Assembly: GCF_023243075.1 (NCBI RefSeq)
Contig: NZ_JALKFZ020000128.1
Coordinates: 1-39,619 of the forward strand
Direction of reading: 5' to 3'
DNA from: Frankia sp. AiPa1
GTDB taxonomy: Bacteria > Actinomycetota > Actinomycetes > Frankiales > Frankiaceae
Length of the DNA stretch: 39,619 bases
Positions within the stretch are counted from its first letter, which is position 1. The number at the start of each line of letters is the position of its first letter. Below the pieces are notes generated by a model that was given only the letters and a program-made list of their open reading frames with translations, was not told where the DNA came from and did no database searches. Below, in pieces: positions 15,484-24,184 of this stretch. The position numbers and the translations under genes were made by a program.

Positions 15484-16992
15484 ATGGAGTCACGGGTGTT
15501 GGGGTCACGTTCGACCGCCGGGCCGCGGCCTTCGTGGGCGGTGCTCGCGGTCTGCTGCCTGGCCCAGTTCATGGTGGTGCTCGACATCTCGATCGTGAAT
15601 GTCGCGCTGCCGTCGATGCAGGACGATCTCGGGATGTCGGCCGGGGGCCTGCAATGGGTGGTCAACGCGTACACCCTGGCCTTTGCCGGGCTGCTGCTGT
15701 TCGGCGGCCGGGCGGCCGACCTGTTCGGCCGGCGGCGGGTGTTCATCTTCGGCCTGACACTGTTCACGCTCGCCAGCCTTGGCGGCGGCTTCGCGCAGAA
15801 CGAGGTGCAACTCGTTATCGCGCGGGCCGTGCAGGGGCTTGGCGGTGCGGTGCTGGCGCCGGCGACGCTCAGCCTACTGATGACGTCGTTCGCCGAGGGG
15901 AGGGCGCGCACGCGGGCCCTGGGCGCCTGGGGCGCGACGGCGGCCAGCGGCGGTGCGTTCGGCACGGTGCTCGGCGGGGTGCTCACCGACGTGGCCAACT
16001 GGCGCTGGGTGCTGTTCGTCAACGTGCCGATCGGCATCCTGCTGATCGTCGCGGCCCGGGCGGCGCTGGTGGAGTCGCGAGGTCAGATCAGCCGGCTGCG
16101 CGATCTCGACGTGCCCGGGACCCTGACCGTCACCGGCGGCCTGGTGCTGCTGGTCTACGCGATCGTGCGAACCGAGAACTCGTCGTGGACGTCCGCGACC
16201 ACGCTCGGGATGCTCGCCGGTGGGGTCGTGCTGATCGGAGTGTTCCTGGCCATCGAGGCGACCACTGCCAACCCGTTGGTGCCACTGAGGATCTTCCGCT
16301 ACCCGGGCCTCGCGGCGGCCAACTCGATCGCGGCGGTGCTGGGTGCCGGCATGTTCGCCGTGCTGTTCTTCCTCACGCTCTACCTGCAGCGGGTCCAGGG
16401 CTACAGCCCGCTGCGGGCGGGGCTCGCGATCCTGCCGATGCCGATCTCGATCATCATCGCGTCGCAGGCCGTGACGCGGTTGATCGGCCGGCTGGGTCCG
16501 CGCCCGATCATCATCACCGGTGTGGTGATCGGTGCCGCCGGCCAGTTCTGGATGACGGGCATCTCCGCGGGCGGCTCCTACTGGGCGGAGGTGTTCGGTC
16601 CCATCGCGCTGATGGCGCTGGGAGTCGGCACCGTGATGGTCGCGATGGTCACCGCGGCCACCACCGGAGTGCCCCTGCACATGGCCGGGCTCGCGTCCGG
16701 GCTGGTCAACACCGGCCGGCAGATCGGCGCGGCCGTCGGCCTCGCCGTGGTGACGGCCCTCGCGGAGAACCGCACCGAGCACCAGACCCACCAGGGGGTG
16801 GCTCTGCCGCGCGCGCTGACGTCCGGCTACTCGTTCGGGCTGCTCATCGCGGCGTGCGTGTTCGCCGTCGGCCTGCCGATCGCCCTGCTGCTGCCGCGAC
16901 TGCGCCGGCCGGAGCCAGTGGTGTCGGTCTCGGCACCCGCGGCACCACTCGACGGCGAATCGGTGGTCGCGACCGAAAGCACGCAGGCCTGA
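15484..16992 (+). CDS. DHA2-family MFS drug/proton antiporter (14 membrane segments)
   Basis: 502 residues, the usual length of 14-segment DHA2 exporters. Family motifs are visible: LDISIVNVALPSMQDDLG in segment 1 (motif D1), the loop GRAADLFGRRRVFIFGL between segments 2 and 3 (motif A), VIARAVQGLGGAVLAPATLS (motif B) and GGAFGTVLGGVLTDVANWRW (antiporter motif C). Located in the cytoplasmic membrane, it would export a drug, antibiotic or metabolite in exchange for protons. ATG 15484 has GGGAGGG 6 nt before it. The substrate cannot be read from sequence. Control by the divergent TetR gene is strongly suggested by the two operators. Confidence 0.93.
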   Translation: MESRVLGSRSTAGPRPSWAVLAVCCLAQFMVVLDISIVNVALPSMQDDLGMSAGGLQWVVNAYTLAFAGLLLFGGRAADLFGRRRVFIFGLTLFTLASLGGGFAQNEVQLVIARAVQGLGGAVLAPATLSLLMTSFAEGRARTRALGAWGATAASGGAFGTVLGGVLTDVANWRWVLFVNVPIGILLIVAARAALVESRGQISRLRDLDVPGTLTVTGGLVLLVYAIVRTENSSWTSATTLGMLAGGVVLIGVFLAIEATTANPLVPLRIFRYPGLAAANSIAAVLGAGMFAVLFFLTLYLQRVQGYSPLRAGLAILPMPISIIIASQAVTRLIGRLGPRPIIITGVVIGAAGQFWMTGISAGGSYWAEVFGPIALMALGVGTVMVAMVTAATTGVPLHMAGLASGLVNTGRQIGAAVGLAVVTALAENRTEHQTHQGVALPRALTSGYSFGLLIAACVFAVGLPIALLLPRLRRPEPVVSVSAPAAPLDGESVVATESTQA

Positions 16993-17184
16993 CCGCTCGG
17001 GCCCGACTCACCGGGGCCCTGCCCGGGGCCGCCGCCGGTTCAGGTCGGCAGCCTCGATCCACGTGCGGCCGGAGCTGGCGTCCTCTCCTTCCAGGAGGCG
17101 CCGGACCCGGCCGTACGGTCGTTTCTGGTCCTGGCGCCCGTCAGGTCCGGGGACGTCCGTTCCCCCGCGGCCGGTGGCCTCGAG

Positions 17185-18075
17185 CTAGCTGCGCTGACGC
17201 AGGACGCCGATGACTGAGGCTTCCGCGCGCAGCTCGCCATCGCCGGAGAAGATCTCGATCCGGCTCGCTGTCCGTCCACCGGCGACATGCAGGCCGCTCA
17301 CCCGGTAGAGCATCCAGTCCCGGATGTCGGCCTCGTCGAAGAAGGTAACCGTCATCGACAGGACGAGCGCCGTGACGTTGGCGGGAACCGTGCCGGCGGA
17401 CAGCGGGATGCCGTTCGCGAGGAGAATGTCGGGAAGCGGCAGGAACTCGCAGGCCTGGGCGATCAACGCTCGCCAGATCGTCGGGTCGTCCCCCGCGGCG
17501 GGGACCCGCACCCAGTGCTCGCGCTGGAGGCCGGCGCCCGGCGAAACCAGCCGCACCTCCCACGGGCCTGTCCGCAGATGGTCCTCGGACTCGGCCGTCT
17601 CAGGGCCGGACGGCAGCACTGTGGTCGTCGCGTGCCGGCCAAGATCCGGCTCGGGGGCGCGCAGCATCATGTTCGTCCGGGACAGCGCCTCGGAGTCCTG
17701 CCGGACCGAGAGGGCCAGCGCCCCCACCGAGCGGCCGTGCGCCAGGTGCTCCACGTCGATCCACACCGGTGACCGGCAGTCGCCGGGCCGGGAGAACAGC
17801 GTGTGCAGCGAGTGCACGATCTTGCCGGGTGTCAGCCGCTCGGCCAGCACGATCTGCTGACCGAGCTGCTGCGCCCCGAGCACGCCGCCGTGCTGGCTCG
17901 CCAGCGTCCGGGCCGGGACCGGCGGAACATCCCCCCGCACGTCCAGCACCGTCAGCAACTGGTCGATGGTGAACCGGCCCGGTGTCGCCGCGTTGATCAG
18001 CGCTTCGGCCCCGACCGGCGTTGCCGCGGGAACATCCGCCCGGGAACGGCTCGTCGCGGCTGTCTGAGGAACCAC
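17185..18075 (-). CDS. TesB-like double-hotdog acyl-CoA thioesterase homologue
   Basis: 296 residues from GTG 18075, chosen because GAGAGG stands 6 nt before it and the length then matches TesB (about 290); the frame is open to 18228. The first hotdog domain has GGVLGAQQLGQQIVLAERLT and VHSLHTLFSRPGD, the TesB hallmark; the second ends DWMLYRVSGLHVAGGRTASR to ASVIGVLRQRS. When aligned by eye to E. coli TesB, the catalytic Asp (in LDHSMWFH) falls on Ser of LSMTVTFF and the C-terminal Gln (VQEG) falls on Val. Activity is therefore doubtful, or the site differs. It may act on acyl-CoA or acyl carrier substrates in the cytosol. It is divergent to the hydrolase-permease operon. Confidence 0.75.
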   Translation of the reverse strand: MVPQTAATSRSRADVPAATPVGAEALINAATPGRFTIDQLLTVLDVRGDVPPVPARTLASQHGGVLGAQQLGQQIVLAERLTPGKIVHSLHTLFSRPGDCRSPVWIDVEHLAHGRSVGALALSVRQDSEALSRTNMMLRAPEPDLGRHATTTVLPSGPETAESEDHLRTGPWEVRLVSPGAGLQREHWVRVPAAGDDPTIWRALIAQACEFLPLPDILLANGIPLSAGTVPANVTALVLSMTVTFFDEADIRDWMLYRVSGLHVAGGRTASRIEIFSGDGELRAEASVIGVLRQRS

Positions 18076-18283
18076 ATCGCACCTCTCGTCGGTGACCGTC
18101 GAGACCCGGCCGGACCGCCGAGCGCAGCCCGGGCCGCCCTGCGTGAACCAGGACCGCGGTGTCGTGGCCCCGTGGGCAAATATCGACCCCTGCGCCCCGA
18201 CTGGCGGGTGGCGAGTGTCGTAGGCCACGTGATCGGAAGAGCCGTCGCCTATACAAAGAGTGACAAAGGCGACCAGGATGGGT

Positions 18284-18326
18284 CGTATCCGACCCTGTAT
18301 ACGGTGATGGATACGAAAGTGGATAC
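18284..18326. promoter_or_regulatory. Cluster of GTATCC/GGATAC elements upstream of the hydrolase-permease operon
   Basis: CGTATCC (18284-18290) and GGATACG (18309-18315) are exact inverted repeats; the self-palindrome GTATAC lies between them (18297-18302) and another GGATAC follows at 18321-18326. Four related 6-mers at about 12-bp steps suggest an operator for a regulator that sits outside the window or is unlinked. Confidence 0.5.
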
Positions 18327-18525
18327 AGAGTTTATGGGCGTGTTACGCGGCGGACGGGGTGCGGAAACGACCTCGCTCGACCCTCGGGTCCAGACACGAC
18401 GGGGGAGGCAGGCGGACCGCCGTGCCCGGCTACCGCGGACGGCAGCAGCTGGCGATCTCCCTCCGACTGGCCCGCGTGCATGACGCGGGACCCGCACCAG
18501 TGGAACCGGGATGGCGAGAGCTGGC

Positions 18526-19305
18526 ATGACCGACACCGCATCGACCCCGACCGACGAGAACCCGACCGACGAGAGCCTGGCGAACACGCCGTTGACCGTG
18601 GGCGCCCGACCGTACGACTTCACCTTCGATCCCGCGACCACCGCCCTCGTGCTCATCGACATGCAGCGTGACTTCCTCGAACCGGGCGGCTTCGGCGAGA
18701 GTCTTGGCAACGACGTCAGCCAGCTGCGCGGCACGATCGAGCCGCTGCGGGCGGTGCTGGCGGCCGCGCGGTCCGCGGGGCTGACCATCATCCACACCCG
18801 CGAGGGCCACCTGCCCGATCTGTCCGACCTGCCGGCGGCGAAGCTGCACCGCGGTGACGCCACGCTGCGCATCGGCGATCTCGGTCCCAAGGGCCGCATC
18901 CTCATCCGCGGCGAGTACGGCCAGGACATCATCGACGAACTGGCTCCGATCGATGGCGAGACCGTCATCGACAAGCCCGGCAAGGGCGCCTTCTACGCCA
19001 CCGCCTTCGGCGACGTACTGGTCGAGAAGGGAATCACCAGTCTCCTCGTCACCGGCGTGACGACCGAGGTCTGCGTGCACACGACCGTCCGCGAGGCCAA
19101 CGACCGCGGCTACGAGTGCCTGGTGCTCAGCGACTGCGTCGGCTCCTATTTCCCCGAGTTCCAGCGGGTCGCCCTCGAGATGGTCGCCGCCCAGGGCGGG
19201 ATCTTCGGCTGGGTCGCACCGTCGGCCGCGTTCCTCACCGCCCTCGAGACCGCTTCCGAGACCGCCGCCGAGTTTCTGCCGACCGCCGCCGTCACGGCTT
19301 CCTGA
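18526..19305 (+). CDS. Isochorismatase-family cysteine hydrolase, biuret-hydrolase-like
   Basis: 259 residues from ATG 18526 (GAGAG just before); ATG 18511 is an alternative. The fold and catalytic triad are clear: Asp in [16 protein letters not shown] (about 48), Lys in [11 protein letters not shown] (about 155) and the nucleophilic Cys in [20 protein letters not shown] (about 188). The stretch after the Cys, through [20 protein letters not shown], is close to the biuret hydrolase/ureide amidohydrolase branch rather than to nicotinamidase or isochorismatase proper. The gene is followed after 19 bp by an NCS2-type permease, so it probably hydrolyses an imported nitrogenous compound to release ammonia. 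The precise substrate (biuret, an allophanate-related ureide, a pyrimidine product) is inference. Confidence 0.8.
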   Translation: MTDTASTPTDENPTDESLANTPLTVGARPYDFTFDPATTALVLIDMQRDFLEPGGFGESLGNDVSQLRGTIEPLRAVLAAARSAGLTIIHTREGHLPDLSDLPAAKLHRGDATLRIGDLGPKGRILIRGEYGQDIIDELAPIDGETVIDKPGKGAFYATAFGDVLVEKGITSLLVTGVTTEVCVHTTVREANDRGYECLVLSDCVGSYFPEFQRVALEMVAAQGGIFGWVAPSAAFLTALETASETAAEFLPTAAVTAS

Positions 19306-19324
19306 GACAGGACGGGTCCCTGCA

Positions 19325-21100
19325 ATGATCAAAATCGGAAACCGGTCGGCGGACTCACCGCCTTCCTCAGCTCCCGCGCTGAGCCTGCCCTACTGGGCGA
19401 AGGGCGACACCAACGCCTTCTTCGGCCTGGGCATCAACGTGCTCGTCAACGTCATCGTCCTGACCTCGCTCTGCCTGTTCGTGGTCAACATTCCGAAGAA
19501 CGACGTGTTCGGCGCGATCCTGCCGGCACTCGGGATCGCGATGCTGATCGGCAACCTGTTCTACGCCTACCTCGGGCGGCGGCTGGCGGCGAAGGAGGGC
19601 CGGGACGACGTCACGGCCATGCCGTACGGGCCGAGTGTGCCGCACATGTTCATCGTCACCTTCGTGATCATGCTGCCGATCTACCTGAAGACGAAGAATC
19701 CGATAAAGGCCTGGGAAGCGGGCCTCGCCTGGGCGTTCATCATCGGTCTGATCGTCGTGGTCGGCGCGTTCATCGGGCCGACGATCCGCAGGTACGCCCC
19801 GCGCGCCGCGATGCTCGGCACGCTGGCCGGCATCTCGATCGCGTTCATCTCGCTGCGTCCCGCCGCCCAGATGTGGGACGCCGCCTGGATCGCGCTGCCC
19901 GTCTTCGGCCTGCTGCTCGTCGGTCTGCTCACCGACCTGCGACTGCCCTGGAACCTGCCGATCGGCGCGGTCGCCTTGGCCGTGGGTACCGCGATCGGCT
20001 GGATCGGTGGCTTCATGAGCACCCCGGACGTCTCCTCCGCGGCCAAGGACATCGCGCTCTCGCTGCCGACGCTCCACTTCCATCAGCTCGGCCAGGGGCT
20101 GTCGGACATCTCTCCGCTGCTGGCCACCGCCATCCCGCTCGGCGTCTACAACTTCACCGAAGGTATGACGAACGTCGAGAGCGCCGCGTCCGCGGGGGAC
20201 AGCTACAACCTGCGGCCGATCCTGCTCGCCGACGGCTTCGGCGCGATCATCGGTTCGGCGCTGGGCTCGCCGTTCCCGCCCGCCGTCTACATCGGGCACC
20301 CCGGCTGGAAGTCGGCCGGCGGACGTACCGGCTACTCGCTGGCCACCGGCGTGGTGATCGCGCTCCTCTGCTTCGGTGGGCTGTTCGGCCTGCTCAACGC
20401 GGTGCTGCCGCTGCCGGCGATCGTGCCGATCCTGCTCTACATCGGTCTGCTCATCGGGGCCCAGGCCTTCCAGGTCTCGCCGAAGGCGCACGGCGCGGCG
20501 GTGATCGCGGCGATCATCCCCAACATCGCCTCCTGGGCGGCCGGCCAGATCGACAACACGGTGACCACCGCGGTCAGCGTGGCGGCGAAGGCCAACCCGG
20601 CGGTGCCCCTGAACATCACCGAGGCCGACCTCGAGGGCAACAGCGTGCTGCTGCACGGGCTGCACCTGCTCGGGGACGGCGCGGTCCTGGCTGGTCTGGT
20701 GCTCGGCTCGATCGTCGCGTTCATCATCGACAAGAAGTTCATCTCCGCGACGGTCGCCGCCGCGGCCGGCGCGGTGCTGTCCTTCATCGGCCTCATCCAC
20801 GCGGAGAAGGTCGAGTGGGACGCCGGCGGTGGCGGGGTCGCCCTCGGCTATCTGTTCCTCGCGGTGGTCTGCGCGGCCTGGGCGCTGACCCGCCCCGAGC
20901 CGCGGGTGCTGGATGCCGAGGAGCTCGCACTCGAGCGTGAGCACGGCATCCCCGCCCAGACCCCCCGCACCGCCGAGGCCACGGGGCCCGCTGGGCCCGC
21001 TGTGCCTGTGCCCGCTGGGCCCGCTGAGGCCGCTGTGCCCAGTGGTGCCGCCGAGGACGGCGCCACAACCGCAACCGCGGCCGGAGCGACCACCGGCTGA
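19325..21100 (+). CDS. NCS2/AzgA-like xanthine-uracil type permease
   Basis: 591 residues with about 12-14 membrane segments, from NVLVNVIVLTSLCLFVVNIP to YLFLAVVCAAWAL. The N-terminal PYWAKGDTNAFFGLGINVLV and the GVYNFTEGMTNVESA segment with the following SYNLRPILLADGFGA, then LGSPFPPAVYIGHPGWK, are hallmarks of the AzgA/NCS2 nucleobase transporter group. The tail (about 530-591) is hydrophilic and built on GPAGPA-like repeats, so cytosolic. It forms an operon with the cysteine hydrolase gene (19-bp gap); import of the hydrolase substrate or a related ureide is the simplest reading. A strong hairpin follows the stop codon. Confidence 0.85.
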   Translation: MIKIGNRSADSPPSSAPALSLPYWAKGDTNAFFGLGINVLVNVIVLTSLCLFVVNIPKNDVFGAILPALGIAMLIGNLFYAYLGRRLAAKEGRDDVTAMPYGPSVPHMFIVTFVIMLPIYLKTKNPIKAWEAGLAWAFIIGLIVVVGAFIGPTIRRYAPRAAMLGTLAGISIAFISLRPAAQMWDAAWIALPVFGLLLVGLLTDLRLPWNLPIGAVALAVGTAIGWIGGFMSTPDVSSAAKDIALSLPTLHFHQLGQGLSDISPLLATAIPLGVYNFTEGMTNVESAASAGDSYNLRPILLADGFGAIIGSALGSPFPPAVYIGHPGWKSAGGRTGYSLATGVVIALLCFGGLFGLLNAVLPLPAIVPILLYIGLLIGAQAFQVSPKAHGAAVIAAIIPNIASWAAGQIDNTVTTAVSVAAKANPAVPLNITEADLEGNSVLLHGLHLLGDGAVLAGLVLGSIVAFIIDKKFISATVAAAAGAVLSFIGLIHAEKVEWDAGGGGVALGYLFLAVVCAAWALTRPEPRVLDAEELALEREHGIPAQTPRTAEATGPAGPAVPVPAGPAEAAVPSGAAEDGATTATAAGATTG

Positions 21101-21109
21101 CGGGGAATT

Positions 21110-21144
21110 GAGGGCCGGGCGGGCGCTGCGGTCGCCCGGCCCTC
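21110..21144. terminator. Hairpin terminator between convergent permease and GH43 genes
   Basis: GAGGGCCGGGCG (21110-21121) and CGCCCGGCCCTC (21133-21144) are exact 12-bp inverted repeats with an 11-nt loop, 9 bp after the permease stop. It has no T-run, typical of high-GC actinobacterial terminators, and can serve both converging transcripts. Confidence 0.7.
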
Positions 21145-21208
21145 GCTTCCGCACAACCGCCGTGGCGGTCCGGACCTGGGGGTCGGATCGCCACGGCCGG
21201 TCGGCGGG

Positions 21209-22366
21209 TCATCCGCTGCCGTCCTCCCGGCCGCCGTCGCCGGTCTCGTCGTCCGGCCGGGCCTTGTCGCCGTCCCGGTCCCGGTCCCGGTCCCGGTCCC
21301 GGTCGTTGTTGTTGTTGTCGTTGTCGTCGTGTCGTTCGGCGGGGCGCAGCCGGCCCCGCACGGTCGACGTCACCGGGACCGTGACCTTGCCGTCGTGCAC
21401 CTTCAGCGGTGCCACGACGAACTGTCCCGCGGGGGTGTAGGCGCCGGTCGGCGCCGAGTCCCAACTGTGCAGACCCAGCCACCAGCGGTCCCGGGCGTCG
21501 GCGAAGGCGTGCGCGCCGCCCGGTCCGGAACCCACGGTGGTGCCGGTCAGCAGGGGCGACTCGGCGGCCCGGCACGGCCCGAGGGGGCTCTGGCAGGAGG
21601 CGTCCGCGACCACCTGGCGGGCGTTGAGCTCCGGCGCGGCTGTATACACCAGGTGATAGTGCCTATGGTCGCCGAGCACGGAGGGGCTCGCTACCCGCCC
21701 GGCCTGCCACGGCAGGCTGGGCCTCAGCAGCACGGCGGGCTCGCCGGTGAGCACCAGACCGTCGGAGCGCAGCGGCTGCGCCCACAACGTCGACCCCGAT
21801 CCACCGGGCCGGCCGGGACTGCTCCAGGCCAGGTAGGGCCGTCCGGCGGTGTCGACGAACGGACTCGGGTCGGTGCTGCCGCCTTCGGCGGTCTGGCAGA
21901 CGAACGGCGCAAGCGACGTGTCCTCGAACTGTTCGTCGAGATCCTTCGAGGTCGCCGCCGACACGCAGCGCAGCCCGAGCCCGCGCACGGTGGCCGTGTA
22001 GTACAGGACGAACGAGCCGTCGAACACGCCGATCGCGGCCGGCCCAAGCCCGCGGCTCGGATCCGCCCACGCGGGCGGCGACGCCAACGCGCTGGCCCGC
22101 GCAGTCCAGGAGCGTCGGTCGCGGCTGGACAGCAGTTGGATCGTGTCGGGCGAGCGCGGGTCCACGCCGACGGCGAACGTCGTCCGGTTGTACGTGACGA
22201 GCGCCGGTGCCGGGAAGTCCACATTCGGCACGATCACGGCCTTGGTCGTCTGAGCGGACACCGAACGCGACACGTAGAGGCCGACGATCACGAGGACAAG
22301 GACGACCACGGCCGGCTGGCGGCGCGCGAAGTCGACCAGTCCACCGGTGAGCCCCTTCTCACCCAT
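21209..22366 (-). CDS. Membrane-anchored GH43-like five-bladed propeller protein with Arg-Asp repeat tail
   Basis: 385 residues from ATG 22366 (GGTGGCGG before it). One N-terminal membrane segment, PAVVVLVLVIVGLYVS, follows a short cytoplasmic part, so the body is outside. The body resembles GH43/arabinanase propellers: GVFDGSFVLYYTATV, then STDPSPFVDTAGRPYLAWSS, which matches the conserved blade with the pKa-modulating Asp, and ASPSVLGDHRHYHLVYTA. In GH43 a catalytic Glu is expected near the start of that last blade (as EGP/EAP); here VAS is read, so hydrolytic activity is uncertain. The C-terminus is a charged low-complexity tail (DRDRDRDRDR preceded by a run of Asn) encoded by a DNA microsatellite. 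The role may be cell-wall glycan binding or cleavage. Confidence 0.7.
   Translation of the reverse strand: MGEKGLTGGLVDFARRQPAVVVLVLVIVGLYVSRSVSAQTTKAVIVPNVDFPAPALVTYNRTTFAVGVDPRSPDTIQLLSSRDRRSWTARASALASPPAWADPSRGLGPAAIGVFDGSFVLYYTATVRGLGLRCVSAATSKDLDEQFEDTSLAPFVCQTAEGGSTDPSPFVDTAGRPYLAWSSPGRPGGSGSTLWAQPLRSDGLVLTGEPAVLLRPSLPWQAGRVASPSVLGDHRHYHLVYTAAPELNARQVVADASCQSPLGPCRAAESPLLTGTTVGSGPGGAHAFADARDRWWLGLHSWDSAPTGAYTPAGQFVVAPLKVHDGKVTVPVTSTVRGRLRPAERHDDNDNNNNDRDRDRDRDRDGDKARPDDETGDGGREDGSG
21274..21318. repeat. Microsatellite: five CCCGGT units then GTT units
   Basis: CCCGGT repeats five times (21274-21303) and runs into GTT triplets. On the coding (minus) strand it encodes a run of Asn followed by Arg-Asp repeats at the C-terminus of the GH43-like protein. 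The 6-bp and 3-bp units keep the frame whatever their number. Confidence 0.9.
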
Positions 22367-22457
22367 GCCGCCACCATTCTCTATGTGAGCATCTGATGGC
22401 GGAGTGTATTCATAATGGGCCGCGCTGGCCGACAATCGACTGTCGGCGGCGAGGAGC

Positions 22458-24035
22458 CTACGCCGGGGGGAGCTCGCTCGGCCTGGCGGACAGCCCGCGG
22501 AGCAACGCGGCGCTGGACGGAGTCAACCCGACCAGGCTCACCTCGATGCCTCGCTCGCGGTACTTCTCCCGAACGTCGTCGAGCGCGGCGACCGCGGCCG
22601 AGTCGAGCACCTCCGCCTGGGAGAGGTCCACCACCACACGGCGCGGGTCACGCGCGGGGTCGAACGCGCCCACCAGATCGTTCGTCGAGGCGAAGAACAG
22701 CGAACCGCGGACCGCGTAGATCCGTTCGCTGCCCTCCGGGTCGAGCACACTGGTGACCACCGTGAGCCGCGAGGCGCGCTGGGCGAACAGCAGCGACGAG
22801 AGCACGACGCCGACCACCACGCCATACGCGAGGTTGTGCGTCGGGACGACAACCGCCACCGTCGCGATCATGACCAGGGTCTCCGCGCGCGGCATCCGTC
22901 GCAGGGTGGCCGGTGCGATACTGCGCCACTCGAAGGTCATCACGGCGACCAGCATCATCACCGTGGCCAGGGCGGACATCGGGATGTGCCGGACGAGGTC
23001 GCGAAGCGGCACGACCAGCAGCAGCAGGAACCCGCCCGCGGCGAACGTGGAGAGCCGTCCGCGTCCGCCCGCGTTGACGTTGACGATGGTCTGGCCGATC
23101 ATCGCGCAGCCGCCCATCCCGCCGAAGAACCCGTTGACGACGTTCGCGACGCCCAGCCCCCAGGTCTCCCGGTTCGGGTTGTGCGTGGTGGCGGTCATCC
23201 GGTCGACGATCTGCGCGGTCAGCAGCGTCTCGAGCAGCCCGACGGCCGTGAGCGCCAGCACGTACGGGGCGATGATCCGCAGCGTCTGCCAGTCCATGGG
23301 CACGTCCGGCAGGCCCGGGCGGGGCAGGGACGACGGGAGCCGACCCTCGTCTCCCACCGTCGGCACCGAGATGTGGAAGCAGACCGTCACGAACGTGAGA
23401 ATCGCCACCGCGACCAACGGCGCCGGGACCGCGCGGGTCAGGCGCGGCACCGTGAGCAGGATCGCCAGACCTGCGGCGACCAGCACATACACCTGCCAGG
23501 AGCGACCGACGACATGCGGGAGCTGCGCGGTGAAGATCAGGATGGCCAAGGCGTTGACGAAGCCGAGCATCACGGTGCGCGGGATGAACCGCATCAGCCG
23601 CGCCACCCCGGCGAGCCCCAGCACGAACATCAGCAGCCCGACGCCGACCGTGGTCGCGAGCAGGTAGTTCACGCCGTGCTCCCGGACGAGGGGCGCGGCG
23701 ACCAGCGCCATCGAACCCGCCGCCGCCGAGATCATCGCCGGCCGCCCGCCGGTGAAGGCGATCACCACGGAGAGGGTGAAGGACGCGAACAGCCCGACCC
23801 GCGGATCGACGCCCGCCACGACCGAGAACGAGATCGTCTCCGGGATCAACGCGAGCGCGGTCACCAGGCCCGCGAGCAGCTCCACCCGGAGGTGACGTAG
23901 CTGCCGCCGGCGCGAGGCGGGTCCGCCATCAGCGGCCAGGCCCTCTCGTCCCCGCAGGAGGGCATGCCAGCGGGTGCCAGGAGCGCTGGTGCCGGCGCCG
24001 GCCTCGGCGCCGGCATGGTCGGAAACGTCGGTCAT
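22458..24035 (-). CDS. SulP-family anion transporter with STAS domain
   Basis: 525 residues. Membrane domain (about 45-400): ELLAGLVTALALIPETISFS corresponds to the SulP family signature at segment 1, then FTGGRPAMISAAAGSMALV and NGFFGGMGGCAMIGQTIVNV at the transport centre. The C-terminal STAS domain (about 425-520) has RGSLFFASTNDLVGAFD, VVVDLSQAEVLDSAAVAALD and the helix after it, the usual regulatory part of SulP proteins. Substrate could be sulfate, bicarbonate or another anion; SulP of bacteria is often a bicarbonate:Na+ symporter. It is followed by the GH43-like gene after 91 bp on the same strand. Confidence 0.93.
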   Translation of the reverse strand: MTDVSDHAGAEAGAGTSAPGTRWHALLRGREGLAADGGPASRRRQLRHLRVELLAGLVTALALIPETISFSVVAGVDPRVGLFASFTLSVVIAFTGGRPAMISAAAGSMALVAAPLVREHGVNYLLATTVGVGLLMFVLGLAGVARLMRFIPRTVMLGFVNALAILIFTAQLPHVVGRSWQVYVLVAAGLAILLTVPRLTRAVPAPLVAVAILTFVTVCFHISVPTVGDEGRLPSSLPRPGLPDVPMDWQTLRIIAPYVLALTAVGLLETLLTAQIVDRMTATTHNPNRETWGLGVANVVNGFFGGMGGCAMIGQTIVNVNAGGRGRLSTFAAGGFLLLLVVPLRDLVRHIPMSALATVMMLVAVMTFEWRSIAPATLRRMPRAETLVMIATVAVVVPTHNLAYGVVVGVVLSSLLFAQRASRLTVVTSVLDPEGSERIYAVRGSLFFASTNDLVGAFDPARDPRRVVVDLSQAEVLDSAAVAALDDVREKYRERGIEVSLVGLTPSSAALLRGLSARPSELPPA

Positions 24036-24160
24036 GCGGCGAACGTCATCGGCTGTGAACCTCGTGACTCAGGATCGGCAACGGCCTCGGTGTCGGGCTC
24101 CCGACATCCGGCGCGCCCGAACTCGCAGGTCGGAGCCCGAAATATCAGACTTGACGATAC

Positions 24161-24184
24161 AAAGGCGGCAACTCGGGCGCCTTT
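24161..24184. terminator. Hairpin at the end of the DUF305 gene
   Basis: AAAGGCG (24161-24167) and CGCCTTT (24178-24184) are exact inverted repeats and start at the stop codon of the DUF305 gene. The T-run is short, so termination is probably partial and the SulP gene downstream may still be read through. Confidence 0.45.

Noticed and set aside
15534..17213. Long open frame in another plus frame of the MFS gene
   Set aside because: Shadow of the exporter; no membrane segments and Arg/Gly-rich product.
19367..21154. 595-codon minus-strand open frame opposite the NCS2 permease
   Set aside because: Antisense frame with Asp/Arg/Gln-rich product; the permease on the plus strand explains the region.
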